A DNA stretch of 64,000 nucleotides from Azorinus chamasolen (Eukaryota; Mollusca; Bivalvia; Cardiida; Solecurtidae): the NCBI GenBank assembly GCA_963576725.1, contig OY755237.1:52270253-52334252 (forward strand). Reading direction: 5' to 3'. Below are positions 52,698-63,938 of this stretch, in pieces. The notes under the pieces were generated by a model. That model searched no databases, was not told the origin of the DNA, and was given only the letters and a program-made list of their open reading frames with translations. Position numbers and translations under genes: made by a program. How positions within the stretch are numbered: position 1 is the first letter of the stretch; each line of letters opens with the position of its first letter.

Positions 52698-52772
52698 CTT
52701 TCTACAGAAGTTGTCTTGCCTTTGATTCATTTGGGAGATGGCTGCTTGCAGGTAATAGTGCAATAAGCTTAT
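52698..52772 (+). pseudogene. Partial duplicate of TMEM161 first coding exon
   Basis: About 75 bp match 52907-52981, covering the last part of the coding exon, its splice donor and about 20 bp of intron ('gagatggctgcttgcaggta'). One indel shifts the frame, so the copy reaches TGA soon after the QKLS-equivalent codons. It lacks the start codon and acceptor. Confidence 0.85.
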
Positions 52773-52845
52773 AAGATAATTCATCATGGAATGAAATTAT
52801 TGCCAGCAGTAGTGATGTGATATGACGTATTTTTTCCATTTGCAG

Positions 52846-52959
52846 ATTTCCTAGTGAAGATGGCAGTGTTAGGAGCCCAGCTTGTATTCAGTCTTGTCAT
52901 CTTCAGCTTTCTTCAGAAGTTGTCCTGCTTCTATTCATTTGGGAGATGGCTGCTTGCAG
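52846..52959 (+). CDS. TMEM161: TMEM161 first coding exon (gene continues off-window)
   Basis: The acceptor is TTTTTTCCATTTGCAG before 52846. The 14-nt leader ATTTCCTAGTGAAG is followed by ATG at 52860. The exon ends at the donor CTTGCAG|GTAATG in phase 1. It encodes 33 residues: MAVLGAQLVFSLVIF, then SFLQKLSCFYSFGRWLLA. The pattern MxVxGxQLV...QK...YS..RWLL matches the N-terminus of TMEM161A/B and includes the first membrane helix. TMEM161 proteins are multi-pass membrane proteins of about 480 residues. TMEM161B affects cardiac rhythm and cortical folding in vertebrates; the molecular role is unsettled. The acceptor implies at least one upstream non-coding exon. I found no second coding exon, so intron 1 probably exceeds 11 kb. 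Confidence 0.88.
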
Positions 52960-53009
52960 GTAATGGTGCAATAAGCTTAGATCTATGATTAACTTGTGAC
53001 TTGAGATTT

Positions 53010-53668
53010 TAATAATTTTTGGATGATCCTGTGTCCGTCGTCATGCGTATGTGCGTCATGCGAGCATCAACAATTTACTTAAACATCATCTTCTCTGAAA
53101 CCACAAAGCCTAGAGCTTTTATATTTGGTATGTAGCATGATCTAATGGTCCTCTAAAAAGATTGTACAAATTATGACCCCTGGACAGAAATGACCCGCCC
53201 AAAGGCTTATCAGTTTTTAATAGGAACATCTTTGAAAATCTTCTCTGAAACTTTAAGCAGACCTTTGATATTTGGTATGTAGCATGATTTGATGGTCCTC
53301 TACCAAAATTGTTCAAATTATGACCTCTAGGCCAAAAATGGCCCCACCCCGGGGCTTATCAAGTTTTCATAGGAAAATCTTTAAAAATCTTCTCTGAAAC
53401 TGTTAGGCATAGACCTTTGATATTTGGTATGTAACATCATCTAATTGTCCTCTACAAAGTTTGTTCAAATAATGACCCCTGGGACAAAACTGGCCCCGCC
53501 CCGGCGCTTATCAAGTTTTCATAGGAAAACCTTTAAAAATATTCTTCTGAAACTGTAAGGCCTAGACCTTTGATATTTGGTATGTAACATTATCTAATAG
53601 TCCTCTACCAAGATGTTCAAATTATGAGCCCCGGGCCAAAAATGGCCCCGCCCTTGGACTTATCAGTT
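53010..53668 (-). mobile_element. HLE-beta copy 2, truncated
   Basis: It starts in the tail region ('gtgtccgtcgtcatgcgtat') without the terminal hairpin and has about four core units with 'tttgatatttggtatgtag' and 'cttatcagttttt'. The 5' end is missing at about 53668. Confidence 0.72.
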
Positions 53669-54528
53669 TTTATTGCTTTCGAAGAATGCAATATAGCGAT
53701 CGGTCGTTTTTACGGCAAAGAGTTCACTATTTCTTGTGAACATGCGCAAGAGAAAATAGTTCTCTTCAATTCTAAACTAGTTTTGTTGTAAATTGTTCAT
53801 TAATTTATTTACTTTTCATGCATTTAATAACACTTCGCTTTGTCAGATAACTTCTAGTCTACACAATATCAACCTTTTAAAAGCTTGAATTATTGAATAT
53901 ACTCCCAAAAAACGCGAAAGAATATCGGTATGACTAAACACCGGATCCGACCAGATATGAAGTTCATATCCGCGGATATGAGTTGCGCAAGCTTGAAAAT
54001 CAGCATTTATCATATACGCGTATATGAACCTCATTCCTGGTGTTTAGTTAAACATTGTTTTCGCAACACATTGGCGTTTCTACAGCAGCAATAACTTGTC
54101 TGTAAATTATAAATTTCTTCTCCGCCGATAGCAAAGACTTCCCAACTAGAAAACCTGTTGTGTTTTTCATTGATCAATTACCTCTCCGCCGATAGGGAGG
54201 GAGAGGGATTTTTTATATCGACACCGTGTACGTGATAAAACGCTAACCGCATTTCTATACATCCGTCTAACCTAGAGATCCGAGTAATCCGTATAGCGTT
54301 TATGAATCGCAGTGTCTGTACTTTCGCTTTCATACCAGCAGTACCACAACAATTTCTTTCTATTAGCGTAATTTTACTGATGAAACATGATAGAAATGCC
54401 AACTTCTCTTGCAGTGTTAACAGGCTAGTATGCGCATTACTCTCTACAATGGATTTAATTAGTTTCTCCACAAACCGAGATGGAACTTTCCATTCATGCC
54501 ATTGTCATCGCAAAAATGCGAGACATAC
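53669..54528. other. Unassigned region, relatively CpG-containing
   Basis: It has 'cctctccgccgatag' and 'cttctccgccgatag' as a direct repeat (54116 and 54180), and several 'catatacgcgtatatg'-like palindromes (53954-54030). No coding exon was recognised. A short minus-strand frame (54178-54471) has no known product. Confidence 0.4.
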
Positions 54529-54697
54529 TATCTATCTATCTTCCATTAATGTCAAACCCCTATTGGGGACGTAGACATGTTATGCGCGTCTAACGACAGA
54601 ATGTTAATATAAAAGGAAAGTAAAAAGAATGATGAAGGATAAAAGTATAAGGCATGTTACAAGGTTTAAAATCGCTAAAAACAGTGGGTGATCTGGA

Positions 54698-55797
54698 TTA
54701 AGGTGAAACATGATCAATACGACAAGCCGCCGCATTGAACTGTTCCACACTTGTCAGAGTAGGGACATCAGGAGGCAGACCGTTCCAGTGATAGATGGTT
54801 CTGGGGAAAAAAGAGAACTTATAATAGTCTGTAGTTGCTGTTATTAATCTGAATGCAAGTAGGTGGTTTTGTCGTGACCTGCGTGTTAATGGGATGAGAA
54901 GGTTTTCTATTGGAATTTCAACAAGGTTGTTCACAATTTTATAAAATAAGGAGAGTCTGCTGTCAATACGTCTTAAATCAAGCCTCCGGAGATTCAGGGA
55001 GTGGAGCATATCTGTGACACTAGAAGTTCTACAATAGTCCGACTTAATCCATCTGGCTGCACGTCTTTGCACTGCTTCAACTTGGTCTATAAGAATTTGG
55101 GTGTGAGGAGACCAGATCTCTGAACCATATTCTAATTGGGGTCTGACAAGAGTTTGATAGGCAAGAGATCTTAAGGGTTCAGATTTAACTTTAATGTTAC
55201 GTCGGAGAAAGCCGAGAGTTTGGTTTGCTTTATTAGAGATTCTGTTGGCATGTGTGTCCCAGGAAAGGTCGGATGAAATATCAACTCCAAGGTATTTGGC
55301 AGAAGAGACAGATTCTAGAAGAATTCCATGAAGATAGTATTGGGATGGAATCGGAAGTTTTCTTCTAGTGACATTGATAACCTGACATTTGCTAGGGTTA
55401 AACTCCATGTCCCAGTCAGTTTCCCACTTTTCTAGGGTATTGAGATCATTTTGAAGAATAGAGGATTGGCCATGTGAGTTGAGTGTGAGATAGATAGCAG
55501 TATCATCCGCAAAGAGACGGATTTTGGAGTTGATATTTTCTGGCAGGTCATTGATATAGGCAAGGAAAAGCAGTGGTCCAAGTACAGATCCCTGTGGGAC
55601 ACCAGAAGGAACAGAGATAGAGTCTGATGAAGAGCCATTGAGAACAACTGATTGAGATCTATTATCCAGGAAGTTCTTAATCCATGTGAGAGTCTGCCCA
55701 CGGACACCAAGGTTGTGTAGCTTGTAAATGACCTTCTCGTGGTTGACCTTATCAAAGGCTTTACTAAAATCAAGCAATATAAGGTCAACCTGTTTTT
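54698..55797 (-). pseudogene. LINE reverse transcriptase, C-terminal part
   Basis: It encodes 'LDFSKAFDKVNH' (first catalytic Asp), 'VPQGSVLGPLLFLAYINDLP' and 'RLFADDTAIY' (the catalytic FADD box), then the thumb and C-terminal region ending 'CRIDHVSP'. The frame is open up to the HLE boundary at 55797, so the visible Met at 55777 is not a real start. Confidence 0.9.
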
Positions 55798-56427
55798 TAG
55801 CTCACCAGAGCACAAAGTGCTCAGGGTGAGCTTTTGTGATCGCCTGATGTCCGTCGTCTGTCGGCGTTTGTCGTGCGTCGTGCGTCGTGTGTCGTGCGTC
55901 GTCAACAATTTGAACTTTAAAAGTCTTCTCCTCTGAATCTACAGGGTTCTCAGCTTTCATCTTTGGCACATAGCATCACCTATAGGTCCTCTACAAAAGT
56001 TATATAAATTATGTCCCTGGAGTCAAAATTGGCCCCGCCACGGTCCCAGGGGTGGCCAGTTTTTTCTAGCTGACTGTTGTTTTCTGTACAAGTAGCAGAA
56101 TGCTGGGCTCACTTAGGTTTGGCATGGGGAAAACTTCAAAAACCTTCTTGTCAAAAACTACATGTCACAGAGCTTAGATATTTGGTGTATAGATTTACTT
56201 AGTATACCTTATTGACATTGGTAAATATCATAGTTCTGAGGTTAAAATTGGCCCTGCCCTGTTGGTTATACTTTAAAATATTATTTTACACTATAAAGGT
56301 TCCTCTGAACTAGAGGGATTGAGGTCACTCCATCTGTGTTGCATAATCACTGAATAGGTCAAGTTCCTGGTCAAAATTCTATCATGTTGTCTGCTTCAGA
56401 ATTAGTCTGTTTGTTCACACTGTTTCA

Positions 56428-58155
56428 ACCCATTCCCTCATAGGATATTTTCAGAATCTGCCTCTTGAAAAATTTCAGAATTGTGTAGATTTGAAACCAT
56501 TGTGATAAATAGAGCATTTACTCCTTTGGAGAAAATGCTCTATTTATCACAATGGTTTCATAAAGTGACTATTATACCTCTTTGAATAAATCTACTGATA
56601 AGGAGCATAAATTAGAGAAAAGGAAAATTTCAGAATTGTGTAGATTTGAAACCATGGTGATAAATAGAGCATTTAAGCCTATGGAGCAAATGTTCTATTT
56701 ATCACAAAGGCTTTTTTCAGATCCTACCTCTTTGAATAAATCTACTGATAAGGAGCATTAATTATAGAAAAGGAAAATTTCAGAATTGTGTAGATTTGAC
56801 ACCATTGTGAAAAATAGAACATTTACTCCTATGGAGCTTTTGCTCTATTTATCACAATGGTTAGCAAATGCTCTATTTATCACAAAGGCTTTTTTCAGAT
56901 CCTACCTCTTTGAATAAATCTACTGATAAGGAAAATTTCAGAATTGTATAGATTTCAAACCATTGTGATAAATAGAGCATTTGCTCTATAGGAGTAAATT
57001 AACTCATATACAAACCACATATAAAGTTACATACCGGTCTGTGTCAGATCAGAATCCAAACTGTGTGCTAATTTTGGTCAAGTCATGCTAAGCAGTGATA
57101 GGGTTGTCATCTGTTAGAAATGTTGTCTGCTTATTCAAAGAGGTAAATCTGGGTCTACTGTATTTTGCAAATGCGTGAAAATATGTTTATATGAGGAAAA
57201 GGGTTAATTAGAGAAAAGGAAAATTTCAGAATTGTTCAGATTTGAAACCATTGTGATAAATAGTGCATTTACTCCTATGGAGCAAATGCTCTATTTATCA
57301 CAAAGGCAAATGCTCTATTTATCTCAATGGTTTCATAAAGTGACTATTATACCTCTTTGAATAAATCTACTGATAAGGAGCATTAATTAGAGAAAAGGAA
57401 AATTTCAGAATTGTGTAGATTTGAAACCATTGTGATAAATAGAACATTTACTCCTATGGAGCTTTTGCTCTATTTATCACAATGGTTAGCAAATGCTCTA
57501 TTTATCACAAAGGCCTTTTTCAGATCCTACCTCTTTGAATAAATCTACTGATAAGGAGCATTAATTAGAGAAGATGAAAATTTCAGAATTGTGTAGATTT
57601 GAAACCTTTATGATAAATAGAACATTTACTCCTATGGAGCTTTTGCTCTATTTATCACAATGGTTAGCAAATGCTCTATTTATCACAAAGGCCTTTTTCA
57701 GATCCTACCTCTTTGAATAAATCTACTGATAAGGAGCATTAATTAGAGAAGATGAAAATTTCAGAATTGTGTAGATTTAAAACCATTGTGATAAATAGAG
57801 CATTTGCTCCATAGGAGTAAATTAACTCATATGCAAACCACATATAAAGTTACATACCGGTCTGTGTCAGATCTGAGTTCAAAGTGTGTGCTAATTTTGG
57901 TTAAGTCCTGCTAAGCTGTGATAGGGTTGTCATCTGTTAGAAATGTTGTCTGCTTATTCAAAGAGGTAAATCTGGGTCTACTCTGTTTGCAAATACGTGA
58001 AAACATGTTTATATGAGGAAAAGGGTTAATTAGAGAAAAGGAAAATTTCAGAATTGTGTAGATTTGAAACCATTGTGATAAATAGTGCATTTACTCTTAT
58101 GGAGCAAATGCTCTATTTATCACTAAGGCAAATGCTCTATTTATCACAATGGTTA
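56428..58155. repeat. Rearranged MITE-A/B array
   Basis: Many partial MITE-A units of about 170 bp are present ('gataaatagagcatttactc', 'tctactgataaggagcatta'). A larger block of about 835 bp occurs twice: 'tacataccggtctgtgtcag' lies at about 57031 and 57853, each followed by a MITE-B right arm. Serial duplication inside the HLE is likely. Confidence 0.75.
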
Positions 58156-58179
58156 TTATCACCAGTTATTGTTAACAAG

Positions 58180-58620
58180 TTTTACTTTTCCATTTCCATA
58201 ACAATTCCGTTTGTATAAATTGTTGAAATCGCGATTTTTATACAATTTCTGCTTTGAAACAATCATCAGTACTCTAATTCTGAAAGGGTTCGAAACGTTC
58301 AGGTGTGAACTGGTTTTGTTACGAAACGTGCTCTACAAGAGTTGTCGTTCGTTTCTAAATACGCAATATATCAAGGAGTTGTTAGGTTATGCGTAGTAAT
58401 ATGTAATGGAAAATGAAACTTTTCCACATAATTTTTGTGCGATATATTATGCTTTCCAAGTTAACGGTCGGTAAACGTTCGGTATTGGACTTAGAAAATA
58501 TTTATAATAAAGCAAATCATCCCAGAAAGCTTGCCATTATAATTAAACAGAGAAAGGGTCAAATAACACCCCACAAAACAGGTGTCCAGTTTTGTTTAGA
58601 AACATACATGTAGTTGAAAC
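58180..58620. other. Unassigned stretch inside the HLE-alpha insert
   Basis: It shares no repeat with the rest of the window. Two short plus-strand frames (58211-58396, 58413-58613) have no recognisable product. It may be captured sequence, as Helitron relatives sometimes carry. Confidence 0.35.
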
Positions 58621-58672
58621 TTTAAAAATCTTTCCCTCTGGTGAGCGATTTCAGGGCCATCATGGCCCTCTT

Positions 58673-59083
58673 GTTGTTGTATACTGCAGTGACAAGATCA
58701 TTTACAAGCATGACAAGCTGGGTGACACAGGACCTTTTCTCCCGAAAGCCATGTTGAAGATGATAGAGTGAGCCTTGATTTGTGAAATGTTTAATAATAG
58801 AAGAAGAGACAATATGCTCAAGGGTCTTACAGAGAACACATGTTAAAGAGATAGGTCTGTAGTTTGCAGGACAGGACTTGTCGCCTTTCTTGAAGACTGG
58901 AGCAATATTTGCTGTTTTCCACTCAGCTGGCAGAGTTCCTTCATTTAAAGATTTTTGAAATAGCACTTCTAAGATAGGCGACAGTTCCTGCGACAGCATT
59001 TTGAGAAGTAACGGTTTGATTTGGTCAGGACCGCTTGCCTTGTGGGGATTCAAGTTTGACGAGTTTTTCAATGCCTCTTGAAG
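58673..59083 (-). pseudogene. LINE reverse transcriptase, N-terminal part
   Basis: It encodes 'NLNPHKASGPDQIKPLLLK', 'LPAEWKTANIAPVFKKGDK', 'NYRPISLTCVLCKTLEHI' and 'HGFREKRSC', the first RT blocks. It ends at the HLE boundary after 'AVYNN'. It is one frame off from the upstream part. Confidence 0.9.
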
Positions 59084-61100
59084 AGATATGAATGTCTGGC
59101 ATTCTGGAGGGTGAATCACCACTTGCAGAGTTCGACTGGTCAGTCAGATCATTGAGCTTCATTTTACAAAGGCCAGAGAGAGAGAGGGGGGATTTAGGGC
59201 TAAAGACAGACTGAAACTGGGTATTCAATGCTTCGGCTTTGGAGATATCATCATGGTGGAACTTGTTATGACTTTTTAATGGAGGAACGGTGTTAGAGTC
59301 CTGTTTAGAATGTTTAAGTAGAGAGAAAAGTCTTTTTGTATTTGGTCTGCGTGTTGTGTTGATATCTGTGTTGGTCATGTTCAAAATTTCTTCTATATAG
59401 TTATTATAAGCCTGTTTAATTTCTTTTCTAATGAGATGTTTAAGGTCAAGGAATTTCTTTCGGTCATGGGAGTGGTTTGTCTGTCTGAATTTGCAAAATG
59501 CACGATTTCTTTTTCTTATTAGTCTTTTCATGTGTTGATTTATCCAAGGGAGATGGTTACGTATAGAGGAAAGCTTTGATGGTACAAATTTATCTGTCAG
59601 TTCATTTAATTTTGCTTTAAAATGTTGCCAGAGTTGTTCAGTATTGAGGTTTACATACATGTTCTGGGCTATCATATACGTGTGGTATTCCAAGAGAGAC
59701 TCTTTGATGGCGGTCCAGTTTGCTTTTTTGTATAGTTGGATTTTTCGTGGTTTTTGATGGGTGATTTTTGCAGAAGTGTGTACCCTTGCTTCAACAATGT
59801 TATGGTCACTTATGCCAGGCAGAATATTTATCTGATTAACAAGGGTTGGATTTGTTGTTAGAAATAAATCTAGAATTGCATTTTCTCTTGTTGGCAGGTT
59901 TACCATCTGGGACAGATTTACATCTTTAAGAGTTTCAACAACATTTCTGTAAAAAGAAGGATGCTTACAGTCAGATTGAGGGTTCATGTTATCCCAGTCC
60001 ATTTTCGGTAGGTTAAAATCCCCTGCAACCCAAATATTTGTATGTAGCTTTGATACTTTTTCAAGAGAATTTTGGAATTGCTGGAAGCTATCAAGGTCAA
60101 GTTCATGTGGTTTATAATAGGCTCCTATGACCAGAGCCTTATTACCTACCAGATCAACCTGTACCCAGATGTCCTCACAATCCGACTGAAAGTCTGACAT
60201 TTCTTGGGCTATAATATTTTCTTTAATGGCAATAAAAACACCCCCACCAGCCTTTGACAACCTATCTCTTCGAAAAATGGTATAGCCTAGATCAGGACTG
60301 AATATCTCACTGGTATGGTGTTTTGGTTTCAACCATGACTCCGTACCAATGACAATATCAGGTCTTGAAGACGTTACCAAGTTACTAAACTCTAGTTTTT
60401 TGTCTACAATTGACCTGCAGTTTATGACCTGGACTTTCAGTGTTCTCTTTATGTTATTTTTCTTGTTGGTTTTCAAGTTTGTTCTTTTGGCTGTATGTGT
60501 ATTTGTTTTTAATGGTGTAGATGTTTGGATAAGTGAAGATGACAGATTATGAATGCAGCTGCTTGAGGAATTTAGACTTTCAAATTGGTTTGGCATTTCA
60601 AAAGAATCAAGGCTTTGCATTAGGCTATGCGAGATATTTAGATTTTCACAGAGTGAGCATTTCCAAACTCCGGTTGAATCTCCGAGCCTGTCATACATTG
60701 AGTCATTAATGTTTTGGCAATCAGCATGAAACCAGACCATGCACATGTCACACTGTGTTCCTTTACATGTCCATGTAACAGGGTTTTGGCAGATGCCACA
60801 TGGGAAAACGGTAGAATTTCCCTCTAAATATACATTAGTCTGTGCAGGACCAGGATTGCTCTCAACATCTAGGGAGAGGGCCAAGAGAAGGAGACATAAA
60901 AATGTCATACATTGGACAATGTCCTTACCTTTATCTCGTTTGTTTCTGAAAATTGCATATTTTTTCCATGTTTGGATTAAGAGCAGCAATTGCAATTTGA
61001 TTTCATGCCATGATCCGGCTACACAGTTTCGTATGTCATGTCTAAGAACAACAAATGTACATAGAAAAGCAACAACACAAATTTGGGCTAACCTGAACAT
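59080..61100 (-). pseudogene. LINE N-terminal part: 2A-like peptide, PHD finger, APE endonuclease
   Basis: The start codon at 61100 follows TAA directly. Residues 1-77 are hydrophobic with two possible membrane segments (about 5-19 and 62-77). DVESNPGP at 78-85 is a 2A-type ribosome-skipping motif. A PHD-type zinc finger uses C101, C104, C117, C120, H125, C128, C148 and C151. The APE endonuclease spans about 222-440, with N228, E254 (GTESW), D361/N363 (AGDFN) and S431-D432-H433, so the active site is intact. A linker leads to a one-base frameshift near 59080 before the RT. 2A motifs in CR1-type LINEs with PHD fingers are known from sea urchin and other invertebrates. Confidence 0.9.
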
Positions 61101-61130
61101 TTACGCCGGAAGTTTGATACAATGTACATG

Positions 61131-62619
61131 AGAGAGGTGGGGTAGTAAATAGTTTACTTCCGGTTTTGGCGGTACTGAGAAATTTTTGAGAACTAAGTAC
61201 AATACTACACACAGACTGAAGTGATGACTGAAAAGGTCTGCTGTATCCCTTGCTCTGAGTTTTGGTAAGGTTTGTTCCTCACTGTCTTCTATTGCAATTA
61301 AGAAAATAAAGATTTTAGAGAGAGCAAAAGCGGAAGAAGTCGTTGACGTTGTGCATGCGTATCCATACATGTAGGCTTCTTCATTTACAAAAAATGCCGA
61401 TGATATCTTTATCTACCAAAAGTCCGATCATATTTGTCTTGGTTAATGGAATAGTTGAGATTTACTGTGATTTCTGATTTATAATGGGTTTTTATGAAAA
61501 TTCATTGATGACGTGTTTACAATTTTAGTAATAGCCAAGAGTTATGCAGTTGCAGACAAAACACACAAGAAAAACACCATTAAATTATCAGAACTGCATG
61601 AAATGCTTTTAATTGAATTGTACTGTCACTTGATAGAGAAAATATGAACATGTTAAATGTTATGTTGATATTTTCTGACCTTTTCCCCATAAGCATTCAT
61701 TTCACGCTTATTTTTCCCCTCCGGTAAGGCCATGCCCTTTCCCTAAAATCAAAGAAAAAACCCATGGGAGATGTCATAGCAAAGAACATTTGACAACAAA
61801 TTTGAAATGAAATAGCCAGAGATGATATCATTCTTGGCCATCAATATCCTGATCTGATGGAAATGAAGTTATATTTTAAAAAGGTGTAAAACAGTGTCTA
61901 CTCTGATCATGTATATTTAAAGGGGTTAGTCTCCGTTTGGCTATTTTGAATAGACCCAGTAATGATAGAACAATTATAGAATTTATTTGAAAATGATTTA
62001 TCTGTAATCTTGAGTGTTAATAACAAAATGCTGTCAGTCCAAATTTCAAGAATAAATTGGAATATAAAAGGAAAAGTAGTACAGAAAAAGTTGGGATTCA
62101 TATAAGTTTATGATCAGTGGAATTCATGGTGGAGTTTTGATAGGATAAAACATCATATGGATTATTAGGAATTTACTGTACATTTGATATCATTATGAAT
62201 CAACCAAGATTTTGGATTAATGTGTGTGTGTGTTTGCATACATGTATATAAACCCGAACAAAATTTAACTAAAATTTCATACTACATTGTCTAAACAGTA
62301 GTTAAAATTATAGGATTCGTAATTAATAAGGAGGGTAGTGCTTTGAAATACACAACAGCATAAATTTGATATTGCTTTGATATGAATTGAAAGATGGACA
62401 CTGTCACTCAGCATTGCATTTCTGACTTGTTGAGGTCAAGGACTGTCTGAGTGTTACTAATAACCACTTTGCTTATGGTTTGACTGTTGCTACAGTCTTG
62501 TCATATTTTTAGTATTACATTAAACAATTGCAAGACGTCAAAAATGGTGATTAACATGTACAGCAACTTCTTCCCTTACACTTAACATCCTTATCAAACT
62601 CGAAAGCAATTATGGCTGT
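61131..62619. other. Unassigned region
   Basis: No TMEM161 exon or other gene was recognised on either strand. A minus-strand frame at 61101-61370 upstream of the LINE start has no known domain. A short GT repeat lies at about 62222-62232. Confidence 0.45.
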
Positions 62620-63554
62620 TCAGGCCTTTGATTTTTCATAGGAAAATCTTTAAAAATCTTCTTCTCCAAAACTGTAAGGTCTAGACCTTTGATATTTGGT
62701 ATGTAGCATTATCTAATGGTTTTCTACCAAGATTGTTCAAATTATGACCCCGGGCCAAAAGTGGCCCCACCCTGGGGCTTATCAATTTTTCATATGAAAA
62801 TCTTTAAAAATCTTCTTCTGAAACTATAAGGCCTAGACCTTTGCTATTTGGTACATGTATGTAGCATTATCTAATGGTTTTCTACCAAGATTGTTCAAAT
62901 TATGACCCCGGGCCAAAAGTGGCCCCACCCTGGGGCTTATCAATTTTTCATATGAAAATCTTTAAAAATCTTCTTCTGAAACTATAAGGCCTAGACCTTT
63001 GCTATTTGGTACATGTATGTAGCATTATCTAATGGTTTTCTACCAAGATTGTTCAAATTATGACCCCGGGCCAAAAGTGGCCCCACCCTGGGGCTTATCA
63101 ATTTTTCATATGAAAATCTTTAAAAATCTTCTGAATCTATAAGGCCTAGACCTTTGCTATTTGGTATGTAGCATTATCTAATGGTCCTCTACAAAGATTG
63201 TTCAAATTATGACCCCAGGGATGAAAATGGCCCGCCTAAGGGCATATCAATTTTTCATAGGAAAATCTTTGAAAATCTTCTCTTAAACTGTAAGGCCTAT
63301 GATATTTGGTTATACTATGTAGCATGATCTAATGGTCCTGTACAAAGATTTCACAGGAAAATCTTTAAAAATCTTCTTCTACAAAACTGTAAGGCCTAGA
63401 CCTTTGATATTTGGTATGTAGCATCCTTTAATGGTTCTCTTCCAAAATTGTTCAAATTATGATACCTTGACAAAAAAAATGGCCCCACCCCAGGTTACAT
63501 GAATTTCTGTTTTAACCAGGTGAGCAATTAATGGCCATTATGACCCTCTTGTTT
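62620..63554 (-). mobile_element. HLE-beta copy 3
   Basis: About six core units are present with 'ttgttcaaattatgaccccg' and 'aggcctagacctttg'. The end is 'accaggtgagcaattaatgg' and 'ccctcttgttt', the complement of the family's 5' end. Two adjacent units (about 62795-63100) are almost identical. The hairpin end is missing. Confidence 0.75.
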
Positions 63555-63696
63555 ATTTATGTACTCAAACAATTCGTTTTCTGATCTTCAATCTGAATTA
63601 CGGTAGTGATGAACTCTGAATCATTTGATACAGGTATGTGTATCTTTGAAAATAACAAGTACTTGTACAATTTATGTGCTAATGAATTCTATTTAA

Positions 63697-63938
63697 CCCT
63701 TTCCCTGTTCTATATCTAGGCCAAATTTCAATACCTACTGAATATTCATGGACAAAATAGTTATAAAGAAATATGGAAAATGGAACATTGTAGACATTTT
63801 AGAAAGAAAAAAACTAGATGTATCAAATTCTATTAGCAAACAGAGCAGACCCTGATCAGACGGCTCCTATAGGAGCCGTCTGATCTGGGTCTACTCTGTT
63901 TGCAAATGCATGAATACACATTTATATGAAGGAAAGGG
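63697..63938. repeat. MITE-B copy, near-consensus
   Basis: TTAA lies on both sides (63693-63696 and 63939-63942). CCCTTTCCCTGTTC begins it and 'tgaaggaaaggg' ends it. The hairpin arms 'gatcagacggctcctatagg' and 'ggagccgtctgatc' are perfect and centred on CTCCTATAGGAG. It is 242 bp and is the best reference copy in the window. Confidence 0.92.

Larger units (their letters stand above)
55797..58672 (-). mobile_element. HLE-alpha copy inserted in the LINE
   Basis: On the minus strand it starts 'gagggccatgatggccctga' at about 58672 and ends with the hairpin 'ctgagcactttgtgctctgg' and 'tgagctaaa' at 55797. It contains only one to two alpha core units (about 55910-56060). The rest is an array of decayed MITE-A and MITE-B copies and a 430-bp unassigned stretch. 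The boundary falls in an A-rich codon pair of the LINE, and the flanking codons are intact. Confidence 0.82.
54529..61130 (-). mobile_element. CR1-group LINE, interrupted by HLE-alpha
   Basis: The element reads on the minus strand from about 61130 to about 54529, where a GATA tract (54530-54542) suggests the 3' end. Removing the HLE at 55797-58672 leaves about 3.7 kb. One long reading frame carries a hydrophobic N-terminus, a 2A-like motif, a PHD finger, an APE-type endonuclease and a reverse transcriptase. Domain order and RT motifs fit the CR1/L2/Rex1 group. The copy is disabled by one frameshift near 59080 and by the insertion. Confidence 0.85.

Noticed and set aside
54178..54471. Minus-strand 97-codon frame
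   Set aside because: It has no recognisable domain, splice signals or homology I can name, and it overlaps another short frame on the other strand.
61101..61370. Extra LINE ORF1 upstream of the main frame
   Set aside because: It has no zinc knuckle, coiled coil or other known ORF1 domain, and its 3' end overlaps the start of the main frame by chance-sized distance.
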